The notes beneath the pieces were generated by a model. It worked only from the letters and a program-made list of their open reading frames with translations. It was not told the origin of the DNA and made no database searches. Positions 1-7,660 of a stretch of 64,000 nucleotides of DNA are shown one piece after another. The stretch lies in the NCBI RefSeq assembly GCF_034427655.1, contig NZ_JAXOFX010000004.1:62001-126000 (forward strand), in the 5' to 3' direction. A program made the position numbers and the translations under genes. The first letter of the stretch is position 1; each line of letters opens with the position of its first letter. The stretch comes from Robertmurraya_A mangrovi. Its GTDB lineage: Bacteria; Bacillota; Bacilli; Bacillales; Cytobacillaceae.

Positions 1-1
1 T

Positions 2-268
2 GACGAAGCAGGTCAAGATTTCGTTGTAAATAAATCACAAGTTATCTCTGCTTTCAAAAATAACCCGAACACAGTTACAAACCCACTAGGTATTGCAATT
101 GCTGATGCAATCGGTAAAGATAGAACAATGCATTTTACAACTAACTTCATCAATGCAGCAGACTGGCCTACAACAGTTGGTCCTGAAGTACAAAAGTTAA
201 TTGCTAAACAATCAAGCAAAGAAGATTTAGCAAAATACATGGAAAATTACTTCAAAAATCAACAATAA
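2..268 (+). CDS. Sugar ABC transporter substrate-binding protein, C-terminal part (cut by window start)
   Basis: An open frame runs from the first bases to a TAA at 266-268 and encodes 88 residues without a start codon, so this is the tail of a gene beginning outside the window. The tail has the helical, Asn/Lys-rich character of the C-terminal lobe of extracellular solute-binding proteins. Two sugar-type permease genes follow directly, so it is most likely the lipoprotein receptor of a carbohydrate importer (maltodextrin or multiple-sugar type). The substrate cannot be told from this fragment. No ATPase gene is present in this cluster, as is usual for importers that share an MsmX-type ATPase. 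Confidence 0.75.
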   Translation, partial: DEAGQDFVVNKSQVISAFKNNPNTVTNPLGIAIADAIGKDRTMHFTTNFINAADWPTTVGPEVQKLIAKQSSKEDLAKYMENYFKNQQ

Positions 269-293
269 TTAGTATAATTAGTAAAACCACAAA

Positions 294-334
294 AAGTGGG
301 CGAGTAGTTTAAGATCACTCGCCCACTTGTTTTA
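294..334 (+). terminator. Hairpin between binding-protein and permease genes
   Basis: A perfect 12-bp stem (AAGTGGGCGAGT at 294-305, ACTCGCCCACTT at 317-328) is followed by a T-rich tail. It lies inside the transporter operon. Such a hairpin usually lowers permease mRNA relative to the binding protein, by partial termination or 3'-end stabilisation. Confidence 0.75.
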
Positions 335-349
335 ATTTTAGAATAGGAT

Positions 350-1243
350 GTGAAGAAAATGACGCATCGCAAAAAGAATCTTGCTAATATGGGGAATTCT
401 TTACTATTTCTAGGGCCAACTACTGTTTTCTTTACTTTAACAGTATTAATTCCTTTCATCTATGGGTTGTATATAACCTTTAATAGAATGGCTACACCAG
501 TTGATCCAATGGTGTTTGCTGGTCTAGAGAACTATGTGAATGCTGTAAAAGATACAAAATTTTGGGAGTCCCTGTGGCTAACACTTAGATTTGTAGTGGC
601 AACCGTATTTTTTGTAAACCTAGTAGGATTTGGGCTTGCGTATCTAGTAACCTCAGGCATTAGAATTCAAAACTCCTTGAGAACCGCTTATTTCACTCCA
701 AATTTAATTGGAGGATTAGTTCTTGGTTACATTTGGCAGTTTATTTTTGTACAAACATTGCCTTCCTTAGGAGAGAAATTAGGAATTGAATGGTTGGAGC
801 TAGGTTGGTTAGGAGACCCAACGATGGCATTTTGGTCACTTGTAATCGTTACGATTTGGCAAACTTCCGGCTATATGATGATCATCTTTATTGCTGGTTT
901 AGTCAGCATCCCTAAAGATCTTATGGAAGCAGCTAGAATTGATGGAGCGGGTCCTTTTAGAAGGTTAATTAATGTAACGATTCCTTTAATGATTCCTTCT
1001 TTTGTTGTTACCATCTTCTTATCTTTAAAAAATGCTTTCATGGTATACGACTTGAACTTCTCTTTAACAAAAGGTGGGCCTTTTGGAAGTACTGAAATGG
1101 TTTCGATGCACGTGGTTAATAAAGCCTTTGTTGAAGCGAACTACGGAACGGGGCAGGCAGAGGGAATTATTCTCTTTATCATCGTTGCGATCGTAACAGG
1201 AATTCAAGTATATTCTAGTAAGAAAATGGAGGTTGAAGCATAA
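350..1243 (+). CDS. Carbohydrate ABC transporter permease, MalF type
   Basis: A 297-residue membrane protein with about six hydrophobic segments. The EAA loop that contacts the ATPase is visible from Glu193 (EAARIDGAG). This is a transmembrane subunit of a CUT1 sugar importer, partner of the second permease that follows with overlapping stop and start. The listed start is GTG at 350; ATG at 359 is in frame and also possible, since neither has a strong Shine-Dalgarno sequence. Together with the binding protein ending at 268 it forms one operon. The sugar is unknown. Confidence 0.88.
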   Translation: MKKMTHRKKNLANMGNSLLFLGPTTVFFTLTVLIPFIYGLYITFNRMATPVDPMVFAGLENYVNAVKDTKFWESLWLTLRFVVATVFFVNLVGFGLAYLVTSGIRIQNSLRTAYFTPNLIGGLVLGYIWQFIFVQTLPSLGEKLGIEWLELGWLGDPTMAFWSLVIVTIWQTSGYMMIIFIAGLVSIPKDLMEAARIDGAGPFRRLINVTIPLMIPSFVVTIFLSLKNAFMVYDLNFSLTKGGPFGSTEMVSMHVVNKAFVEANYGTGQAEGIILFIIVAIVTGIQVYSSKKMEVEA

Positions 1244-2079
1244 TGAAAGTACAAAGAATTGTGTCTTCTACCCTAATCTATTTAATTTCTATCATCGCGT
1301 TAGTGGGCTTCATATTCCCGTTTGTGTTACTGATTATCAACTCATTTAAAGATAACGGTGAGATTTTAACCAGTCCATTTGCTCTACCTTCTAGCTGGAG
1401 TTTCGATCAGTTTGTTGAAGTTATTGTGGCAATGAATTTTATGGTTACTTTTAAAAATACATTTCTTATTACTTCAATAAGCACTCTTTTAATCGTCATC
1501 TTCTCCGCAATGGCTGCTTATCATATGGTTAGAAAGCCAACGAAATATAATAAATTATTTTTCACTATTTTAGTAGCATCTATGGTAATTCCGTTTCAAA
1601 CGTTAATGATTCCGCTTATTTATATTTATGGTGCTAAGCTTCAATTAATTGATGCGATTCCAATTCCTTTATTAATCTTCTTTTATATTGGCTTTGGTAG
1701 TGCACTGTCTATATTTATATTTCATGGATTTATTAAATCTATTCCAGTTGAGATTGAAGAAGCAGCTAGAATTGATGGATGTAATACGATTCAAACGTTT
1801 TTCATCATCGTATTCCCAATGTTAAGACCGATTGCGGTTACAGTAGCTATTCTTAATGTCTTATGGATTTGGAATGACTACCTACTACCATCACTAGTGT
1901 TAAATAACGAAGCCGTTTATACAATGCCTGTTATGATGAAGGTATTTAACGGTACGTATATGAATAATTGGGAGCTACTAATTCCAGCTATTCTTTTAAC
2001 CGTATTACCAATCTTAATCTTGTACATGATTAGCCAACGCTCGGTTATCAATGGTGTTATGCAAGGTTCAATTAAATAA
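1243..2079 (+). CDS. Carbohydrate ABC transporter permease, MalG type
   Basis: A 278-residue integral membrane protein of the MalG/AraQ class, with an N-terminal membrane anchor and an EAA loop near Glu173 (EAARIDGCN). Its ATG overlaps the stop of the preceding permease gene (TAATG), a sign of translational coupling. It completes the transmembrane channel of the importer. A bidirectional terminator follows directly, so this is the last gene of the operon. No ATPase gene is seen, so the importer probably uses a shared MsmX-like ATPase encoded elsewhere (inference). Confidence 0.9.
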   Translation: MKVQRIVSSTLIYLISIIALVGFIFPFVLLIINSFKDNGEILTSPFALPSSWSFDQFVEVIVAMNFMVTFKNTFLITSISTLLIVIFSAMAAYHMVRKPTKYNKLFFTILVASMVIPFQTLMIPLIYIYGAKLQLIDAIPIPLLIFFYIGFGSALSIFIFHGFIKSIPVEIEEAARIDGCNTIQTFFIIVFPMLRPIAVTVAILNVLWIWNDYLLPSLVLNNEAVYTMPVMMKVFNGTYMNNWELLIPAILLTVLPILILYMISQRSVINGVMQGSIK

Positions 2080-2080
2080 T

Positions 2081-2121
2081 AAAGAAGGAGGCCATTTCGT
2101 TACAATGGTCTCCTTCTTTTT
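2081..2121. terminator. Bidirectional terminator
   Basis: Arms AAAGAAGGAGGCCATT and AATGGTCTCCTTCTTT pair with one G-U pair and are flanked by A and T runs. It serves the permease operon on the plus strand and the VOC gene on the minus strand. Confidence 0.85.
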
Positions 2122-2497
2122 ATGCTTGTACTTCGCTCATTAATGCGTGGGTATTTCCTTCTGTATCTTGAAAAAATGTCATCCATGTCTCAGTGGATCC
2201 TATTTTTGCCACGATATGAGGTTCATCGATAAAAGTAACCCCGTTACCAGCTAAATCCTCATAAGATTTCTTAATATCTTCAACTTGAAAATATACGACC
2301 GAACTAGGATGATCAAATTCATCTTTCTCAGGTAAACTTAATAAAAGACGTAATCCGTTACAATCAAAAAAGGCCATTGTATCCGTGTTAAATAATAAAG
2401 AAAGGGTTAGTTTATCTTTGTAAAAATGCAGTGCTCTATCTAATTCTTTAACAGGTATTCCAATCTGGCCAATCTTTTGTATGTTAGTAGCTACCAT
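2120..2497 (-). CDS. VOC (glyoxalase/bleomycin resistance) superfamily protein
   Basis: A 125-residue protein of the vicinal oxygen chelate fold: a beta-alpha-beta-beta-beta module starting at IGIPVKELDRALHFY, and a second half ending in the typical GNTHALMS segment. The length fits a single two-module VOC protein. The specific reaction cannot be assigned, since such proteins include glyoxalases, dioxygenases and antibiotic-binding proteins. GGAG lies about 8 bases before the ATG. It is a monocistronic gene on the minus strand, convergent with the sugar transporter operon. Confidence 0.8.
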   Translation of the reverse strand: MVATNIQKIGQIGIPVKELDRALHFYKDKLTLSLLFNTDTMAFFDCNGLRLLLSLPEKDEFDHPSSVVYFQVEDIKKSYEDLAGNGVTFIDEPHIVAKIGSTETWMTFFQDTEGNTHALMSEVQA

Positions 2498-2602
2498 AAG
2501 TATTCTCCTATCTATTTCTTGATACTATTATTATACATAAATTTGGAATTTTTGGATAATTTTATTGTTGGACAGAATTACTAGAACACTCCAAACAACT
2601 AA

Positions 2603-2764
2603 GTATACGTGTATACAATCTGTAAACAAAAGTATACAAATGTGTATGCATGTTTACAAAGCTGTATACATGCTGTAACCACAAGATGTATACAAATTTG
2701 TAAAGGTTGTTTACTTAATTGTTTACAAATAATGGTTAAGTTTACGAAAAGTTTACAGGTTTAC
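2603..2764 (+). repeat. Centromere-like iteron array (candidate parC)
   Basis: About 15 copies of a GTATAC/GTTTAC/GTAAAC-type hexamer (consensus GTWWAC, some with one mismatch) start at 2603, 2611, 2622, 2632, 2644, 2652, 2664, 2675, 2688, 2700, 2709, 2721, 2740, 2751 and 2759. Spacing is 8-13 bases in nearly all steps and averages close to one helical turn, so the copies lie on one face of the DNA. The array is directly upstream of a ParM-like actin gene and a ParR-like gene, the place where ParMRC plasmids carry their centromere and operator. Function is inferred from position and pattern. Confidence 0.75.
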
Positions 2765-2880
2765 AGTTTCATTTCTTTTCCTCAGGTTTCATTGAACTAT
2801 GTATAAAACATCTATACCCTTAAATGAAGGACAGTGATTTACATTAGTTTTATAACAAAATTGAAAAGGGATGATTATTT

Positions 2881-4053
2881 ATGAATAAGTCTAGAATTGC
2901 AGCTATTGATGTGGGTAATGATTCTATTAAGGCTATTTTAGGAGAATTAGAATATGAACTAAATATTCCTAACATCGTTGCTAGAGACACAGAAGACCGC
3001 CCAGTTATCGGCATAGAAGAACTAGATAATAAAAATCCACTAGACGGTATTCATATCAAAGTTCATTCCCCAGCTTTACAAGATAATAATGTAGTCTACC
3101 GTGTCGGTGATTTAGCTACAAAAAGTAACAATGCAACAGAACTAGACCCAGGTAGCAGTAAGTCTGAAGAAGATCAAACCCTCGTCATGCTTTTAGCGAC
3201 TCTTGCTTTAGATGCAGTAAGAGAAGAAAATAAAAGTATTTTTCCAAGAAATAAAAATGTGGTAGATGCCAATTACACACTAGGAACTGGATTACCACTC
3301 CGTGAAGTGAAAGAGGGAAAAGATGCTGGATACCGTTCTAAACTAATCGGTTCGGTTCATCAAGTAGAGTTTCTTGTAACTCCGAAATATCAAGGACTTA
3401 AAGTAAATATTAAGTTTGAAGAAGTAAAAGTTTATCCAGAAGGTTTTGCTGCCTATATTAATCTAGTGATGGATAATAATTTAAAGATTATAAATAAGGA
3501 CCTAATTGATAAGAGAATCTTAATTCAAGATATTGGTGGTCTATCGACTGATATTGCGGTTATTAAAAATCGAAATGTAGATGATGATAAAGCTCAAGGC
3601 TTTAACCTCGGTGTTTCTGAGTCCCTTGAAGCCATTAGAGAAGAAATTAGAACGAAGCACGGAATTGAATTAGATAGTCGAAGAGACGTGGTTGAAATTA
3701 TCACGAAGAAGAATGATCGTAATCATATTATGGTCAAAGGAAGTCGGACAAGTGTCCATGATATTACAGATCGAATTCTTCTAGATTTAGCGAAAAAGCA
3801 ATACCGTTTATTACGTAATACGTGGCAAAAGAATTCACAAACAGAGATTTGTTATTTTGTAGGCGGAGGATCAAATGTACTAAAAGAATATATTAAGACT
3901 CTTAATAATAATCTGGATGGCTATAATATAGACTTTTTTGAGGATGAAAAAGAAAGTATTTGGATGATGGCAAATGCTTATTACAAGTTAATTATGGATT
4001 TTACTAGAAAGTTAGAAAAACAAAAAGCGGTTAAAGAACCGGTTAAGAACTAA
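2881..4053 (+). CDS. Actin-like ParM/StbA-family segregation ATPase
   Basis: A 390-residue member of the actin/Hsp70 ATPase superfamily in the plasmid ParM/Alp class. Phosphate-1 is AIDVGNDSIKAI (from about residue 8), phosphate-2 is QDIGGLSTDIAV around Asp217, and the adenosine motif is VGGGSN around Gly328. Length fits Alp7A/ParM-type filament proteins (350-400 residues). Such proteins polymerise with ATP and push apart ParR-bound plasmids. AAAGGGATG stands before the ATG. The iteron array lies just upstream and the ParR-like gene starts 9 bases downstream. Finding such a gene among chromosomal genes is unusual; it may be a plasmid remnant or a domesticated system. The family is certain; the chromosomal role is unknown. 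Confidence 0.9.
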   Translation: MNKSRIAAIDVGNDSIKAILGELEYELNIPNIVARDTEDRPVIGIEELDNKNPLDGIHIKVHSPALQDNNVVYRVGDLATKSNNATELDPGSSKSEEDQTLVMLLATLALDAVREENKSIFPRNKNVVDANYTLGTGLPLREVKEGKDAGYRSKLIGSVHQVEFLVTPKYQGLKVNIKFEEVKVYPEGFAAYINLVMDNNLKIINKDLIDKRILIQDIGGLSTDIAVIKNRNVDDDKAQGFNLGVSESLEAIREEIRTKHGIELDSRRDVVEIITKKNDRNHIMVKGSRTSVHDITDRILLDLAKKQYRLLRNTWQKNSQTEICYFVGGGSNVLKEYIKTLNNNLDGYNIDFFEDEKESIWMMANAYYKLIMDFTRKLEKQKAVKEPVKN

Positions 4054-4062
4054 GGTACGTCC

Positions 4063-4677
4063 ATGAAGAAATCTAACATGGGAGAAATTAAGAGAGGGCA
4101 GACCATTTCATTTCGTATTCCCTCGGATACCCCTGATCATCTATTAAAACATTTGCAAAAACTAAAAGAAACGGAAAGAAGAAACTTCTCTAGTAAAATT
4201 GCTGACTTTGTGATGCAAGGAGTAGGAAGTTCAAACATTAGGAATAGAGAGACAGTTACGGTTCCTCTACCTCAATCCTTGAGTAAAACACAACGAAACT
4301 GGCTAAAAAATGAACATTCTGAAGCATTAATCGGAAGCATTATTTATCAACTCTTATCAGACCCCGTTCGAGCTACATCCCTACTCGCTTCACTCAATAG
4401 TAACTCTTTAGACATTAATGAAGCCCTCTACCTACAGGAAGAGCCGGAAGAGGAAAAGTTAGGGTTAGAGACTTATAGAGAGAATAGCCTTGCTAATAAT
4501 ATTGAACAGACTGCCTCAACGGATGAATTTGATTTTATAGAAGAAGAGGATGACTTAAGTGAATTTGACTGGGACACAGCCAAACAGAGTCAATCTGTTG
4601 ATATAGGTGAAGAGAAAGAATTGGAAAGTAATTTAGAAGATTTATTAGGAGATTTTCTAGAGACGATGAATAAGTGA
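4063..4677 (+). CDS. ParR-like centromere-binding adaptor (ribbon-helix-helix)
   Basis: A 204-residue protein. Residues 8-55 look like a ribbon-helix-helix unit: a short strand (QTISFRIPS) followed by two amphipathic helices. A second, similar strand-helix-helix stretch may occupy about 62-105 (TVTVPLPQS onward). Residues from about 118 are very acidic and low in complexity, ending in a short predicted helix, as expected for the ParR tail that binds ParM filament ends. I infer the role from the position behind parM and the N-terminal fold; sequence identity to known ParR proteins is not obvious by eye. A terminator follows. Confidence 0.7.
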   Translation: MKKSNMGEIKRGQTISFRIPSDTPDHLLKHLQKLKETERRNFSSKIADFVMQGVGSSNIRNRETVTVPLPQSLSKTQRNWLKNEHSEALIGSIIYQLLSDPVRATSLLASLNSNSLDINEALYLQEEPEEEKLGLETYRENSLANNIEQTASTDEFDFIEEEDDLSEFDWDTAKQSQSVDIGEEKELESNLEDLLGDFLETMNK

Positions 4678-4690
4678 GAAGCTAAAATTC

Positions 4691-4720
4691 AACCCTTCAA
4701 TACTTTTGAAGGGTTTTTTT
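4691..4720 (+). terminator. Terminator of the parM-parR operon
   Basis: Stem AACCCTTCAA (4691-4700) and TTGAAGGGTT (4706-4715) followed by seven T. Confidence 0.88.
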
Positions 4721-4887
4721 AGTAAGATTTTATTACTCATCACTCTTAGCCAGTAGAAATTACAAATTATTATACTAGAATTGTAATAGACCTTTAATAC
4801 TACTATTTTCCACTATATCCCTCACTACCCTTATACTAAAATGAAATTAGCAAGAATTACATTTTTATAGGAAAGGGAGAAAAGGGA

Positions 4888-6696
4888 ATGAAGCCACGAA
4901 ATCGTCTTAGTTTAGTGCATTACGGCTTGAAATTCTTAGTAGTTATTTTACTCTTACTCAGTAGTATTACTAATCTAAATGTTGCTTTAGCGGCAAAACC
5001 TGATCGTACAGCACCAACTGCTCCTACTAATTTACGTTCAACAGGTATTAGCGATTCCTCTGTATCTTTAGTTTGGAATCCCTCGACTGATAATGTTGGT
5101 GTTAAAAGTTATGATATATACCAGAATAATAGTCTAATAGGGAATGCTAGTACGAATCAATATACAATTAAAGGGTTGAGTTCTAGTACTACCTACAGTT
5201 TTTTTGTCAAGGCAAAGGACGCAAGAGGGAATGTTTCAGCATCTAGTAATATTTTAAAGGTCACTACCTCATCTTCAACAGTGGATGAACCTCCAAAAGT
5301 GAGTGATTTGGTGGTTGCTCCCATTGAAAGTGATAGTAAAACCATAAAAGGAACAGTAACCTTATCCGTTCAAGCAAGTGATGATAAAGGAATTAACAAA
5401 GTTGAATTTTACAGTAATAACGGTGGGTATTTAATTAAATCGCTGACTGCTGCGCCTTATAGTGTAAACTGGGCAACAGACCCATGGGTCCCTGATGGGG
5501 AGCAAATTTTAAAGGCCGTTGTTTATGATACTAGTAACCAAATTGCACAAGTTTCAAAAGCGGTAATGGTTAAAAATACAGTAACTCCTGTAGTAAATGA
5601 TTATAAAAAGATTGGTTATTACACAGGATGGTCTACATATTCAAATTTTCAGGTTTTAAACATTGATGCAAGTAAGCTTACCCATTTGAATTATGCTTTC
5701 GCTAACATCTCTTCAGATGGAAAAATAGCCTTGGGAGATTCATGGGCCGATATAGAAAAACCGTTTCCAGGAGATGCGGTAGATCAACCAATTAAAGGGA
5801 ATTTTAATCAATTATCAAAACTTAAGGAACAATATCCTCATTTAAAAACATTAATTTCCGTTGGTGGTTGGACATGGTCTGAAAAGTTTTCAGATGTGGC
5901 TTTAACAGAGCAATCTAGAACTGTTTTTGCAGAAAGCTGTTTACAGTTTATTTTAAAATATGGCTTTGATGGGGTAGATATAGACTGGGAATATCCAGTT
6001 GCCGGAGGAGAGGCAGACAATGTCAATCGTCCGGAAGATAAACAAAATTTCACCTTATTATTAAAGAAACTAAAAGAAACCTTTGATGCTCAAAGTGCAA
6101 AGGACGGAAAGAAATACTTTTTAAGTATCGCTGGTGGTGCCTCTAAAGGATATTCCAACAATACGGAGCTAGATTTGATTCATCCATATGTCGATTACAT
6201 TCAAGTGATGACATATGATTTTCATGGTAGCTGGGATACTATAACTGGATTAAATGCTCCACTTTATCGGGATCCAGATTCAAAATTCTCCTATCAATGG
6301 AGTGTTCAGGATGCTGTACAAAATTATATCAATCATGGAGTACCAGCAAATAAGCTAATTATGGGTCTTCCTTTCTATGGAAGAGTCTACAACCAAGTGA
6401 ACAACACAAACAACGGTCTATATCAGTCATTCACTGGCGGAGGCTCTGCTTTTAGTTATGCAGAACTAGAGGCAAACTATATTAACAAAAATGGATTTAC
6501 ACGTTATTGGGAGTCAGACTCTAAAGTTCCTTGGTTATTTAATGGGACAAGATTTATCAGTTATGATGATGTGGAATCGGTGGGGTATAAAACGACTTTC
6601 ATCAAGACAATGGGCTTAGGTGGAGCTATGATGTGGGAGCTTAGTCAAGATCCGAATAGAGTGTTATTGTCGAAAATTCATAATGATTTGCAGTAA
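4888..6696 (+). CDS. Secreted chitinase, glycoside hydrolase family 18, with FN3 and Ig-like domains
   Basis: A 602-residue exported enzyme. Residues 1-35 form a Sec signal peptide (KFLVVILLLLSS core, cleavage near ALA-A). Residues about 40-128 are a fibronectin type III domain, 134-228 an Ig-like domain (DDKGINKVEFYSNNG), and about 239-602 the GH18 barrel. The catalytic motif DGVDIDWEYP carries the proton donor Glu368. Predicted substrate is chitin or related beta-1,4-GlcNAc polymers, cleaved with N-acetyl-assisted retention. GGAAAGGGAG lies before the ATG. It is monocistronic between two terminators. A spore-cortex or N-glycan-type role is less likely because of the signal peptide and the FN3 module. 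Confidence 0.92.
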   Translation: MKPRNRLSLVHYGLKFLVVILLLLSSITNLNVALAAKPDRTAPTAPTNLRSTGISDSSVSLVWNPSTDNVGVKSYDIYQNNSLIGNASTNQYTIKGLSSSTTYSFFVKAKDARGNVSASSNILKVTTSSSTVDEPPKVSDLVVAPIESDSKTIKGTVTLSVQASDDKGINKVEFYSNNGGYLIKSLTAAPYSVNWATDPWVPDGEQILKAVVYDTSNQIAQVSKAVMVKNTVTPVVNDYKKIGYYTGWSTYSNFQVLNIDASKLTHLNYAFANISSDGKIALGDSWADIEKPFPGDAVDQPIKGNFNQLSKLKEQYPHLKTLISVGGWTWSEKFSDVALTEQSRTVFAESCLQFILKYGFDGVDIDWEYPVAGGEADNVNRPEDKQNFTLLLKKLKETFDAQSAKDGKKYFLSIAGGASKGYSNNTELDLIHPYVDYIQVMTYDFHGSWDTITGLNAPLYRDPDSKFSYQWSVQDAVQNYINHGVPANKLIMGLPFYGRVYNQVNNTNNGLYQSFTGGGSAFSYAELEANYINKNGFTRYWESDSKVPWLFNGTRFISYDDVESVGYKTTFIKTMGLGGAMMWELSQDPNRVLLSKIHNDLQ

Positions 6697-6702
6697 TAAA
6701 AG

Positions 6703-6737
6703 AGGAGCCTGGTTTTTCGTTGAACCAGGCTTTTCTT
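6703..6737. terminator. Bidirectional terminator
   Basis: Stem AGCCTGGTT (6706-6714) and AACCAGGCT (6723-6731) with A and T flanks; shared by the chitinase and the convergent pseudouridine synthase. Confidence 0.85.
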
Positions 6738-7444
6738 TACCATTGTTTAGGCTCGTAATTTAAATCGCTAAATAATTGCGTTTTTTCTTTCTTCGTTAAA
6801 TCCCTCCATTGTCCTAGAGGAAGATTACCTAAATGAATATTCATAATTCGAACACGTTGTAATCTTTGAACACCATAACCAAGAGCTGCACACATACGAC
6901 GAATTTGACGGTTTAACCCTTGAGTTAAAATAATTTGAAATTCGTATTTGGACAGCTGTTTTGTCTTACAAGGAAGAGTCTTCGTATCAAGAATCTCCAC
7001 CCCCTCAGACATCTTCTTTAAAAAGTCTGCCGTAACGGGCTTGTCCACTGTAACAATATACTCTTTTTCATGCCTATTTTCAGCACGTAAGATTTCATTA
7101 ACAATATCCCCGTCATTCGTGAGCAGAATCAGACCATCAGAATCCTTATCAAGCCGTCCGATATTAAAGATTCTTAATGGATGATTCACTAAATCAATGA
7201 TATTGCCTTTGATATGCCTTTCAGTAGTACTCGTGATTCCTACAGGCTTATTTAAAGCTATGTAGACATAATTACTAGCTACTCTAAGCTGACTGCCATT
7301 GACCCGAACATCGTCCCCAGGCTCTACTTGACTACCCATCTGAGCAACCTTACCATTTATCGTAACTCTACCTTCAGCAACCAGCTTATCTGCACCACGC
7401 CTTGAGGTTGTGCCTGATTCGCTGATGAATTTATTAATGCGCAA
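6737..7444 (-). CDS. rluF: 23S rRNA pseudouridine synthase, RluF/RsuA family
   Basis: A 235-residue RNA-modifying enzyme. An S4 RNA-binding domain spans about residues 2-60. The synthase domain follows, with the catalytic Asp99 in GRLDKDSDGLILLTNDG and the family motif GLNRQIRRM near the C-terminus. The segment around HIKGNIIDLVNHPL points to the RluF branch (23S U2604 type). I place the start at the TTG at 7444 because GGGTGG lies 7 bases upstream and the protein then begins with the S4 domain; an in-frame ATG at 7507 would add 21 residues unlike the family. It could also be an RluB/RsuA paralogue. Confidence 0.85.
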   Translation of the reverse strand: MRINKFISESGTTSRRGADKLVAEGRVTINGKVAQMGSQVEPGDDVRVNGSQLRVASNYVYIALNKPVGITSTTERHIKGNIIDLVNHPLRIFNIGRLDKDSDGLILLTNDGDIVNEILRAENRHEKEYIVTVDKPVTADFLKKMSEGVEILDTKTLPCKTKQLSKYEFQIILTQGLNRQIRRMCAALGYGVQRLQRVRIMNIHLGNLPLGQWRDLTKKEKTQLFSDLNYEPKQW

Positions 7445-7660
7445 CGTAAACCACCCTTTTAGAGGAATTGTATATTTAAGAATAACGTATTTTAGAAAAC
7501 TTATCAAAATCTGAGGGAAACTTTGTTTGACTACCTAAAGGTTACATAAAGCTTCATCATCTAGTATTCATTCTATTTTTCTAATACCATATAGCAATCC
7601 CCAGTTCCCTAGTTTATGATGATAATAACAGTAAATAAGATAATGACAGGTGGGAGTCAT

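Noticed and set aside
2609..2806. 65-residue reading frame in the iteron array
   Set aside because: It is made of the GTATAC/GTTTAC repeats, has a repetitive Cys/Tyr-rich composition and no ribosome site. The DNA repeat explains it.
7445..7507. 21-residue extension of the pseudouridine synthase
   Set aside because: No ribosome site at 7507. The TTG at 7444 follows GGGTGG and opens exactly at the S4 domain.
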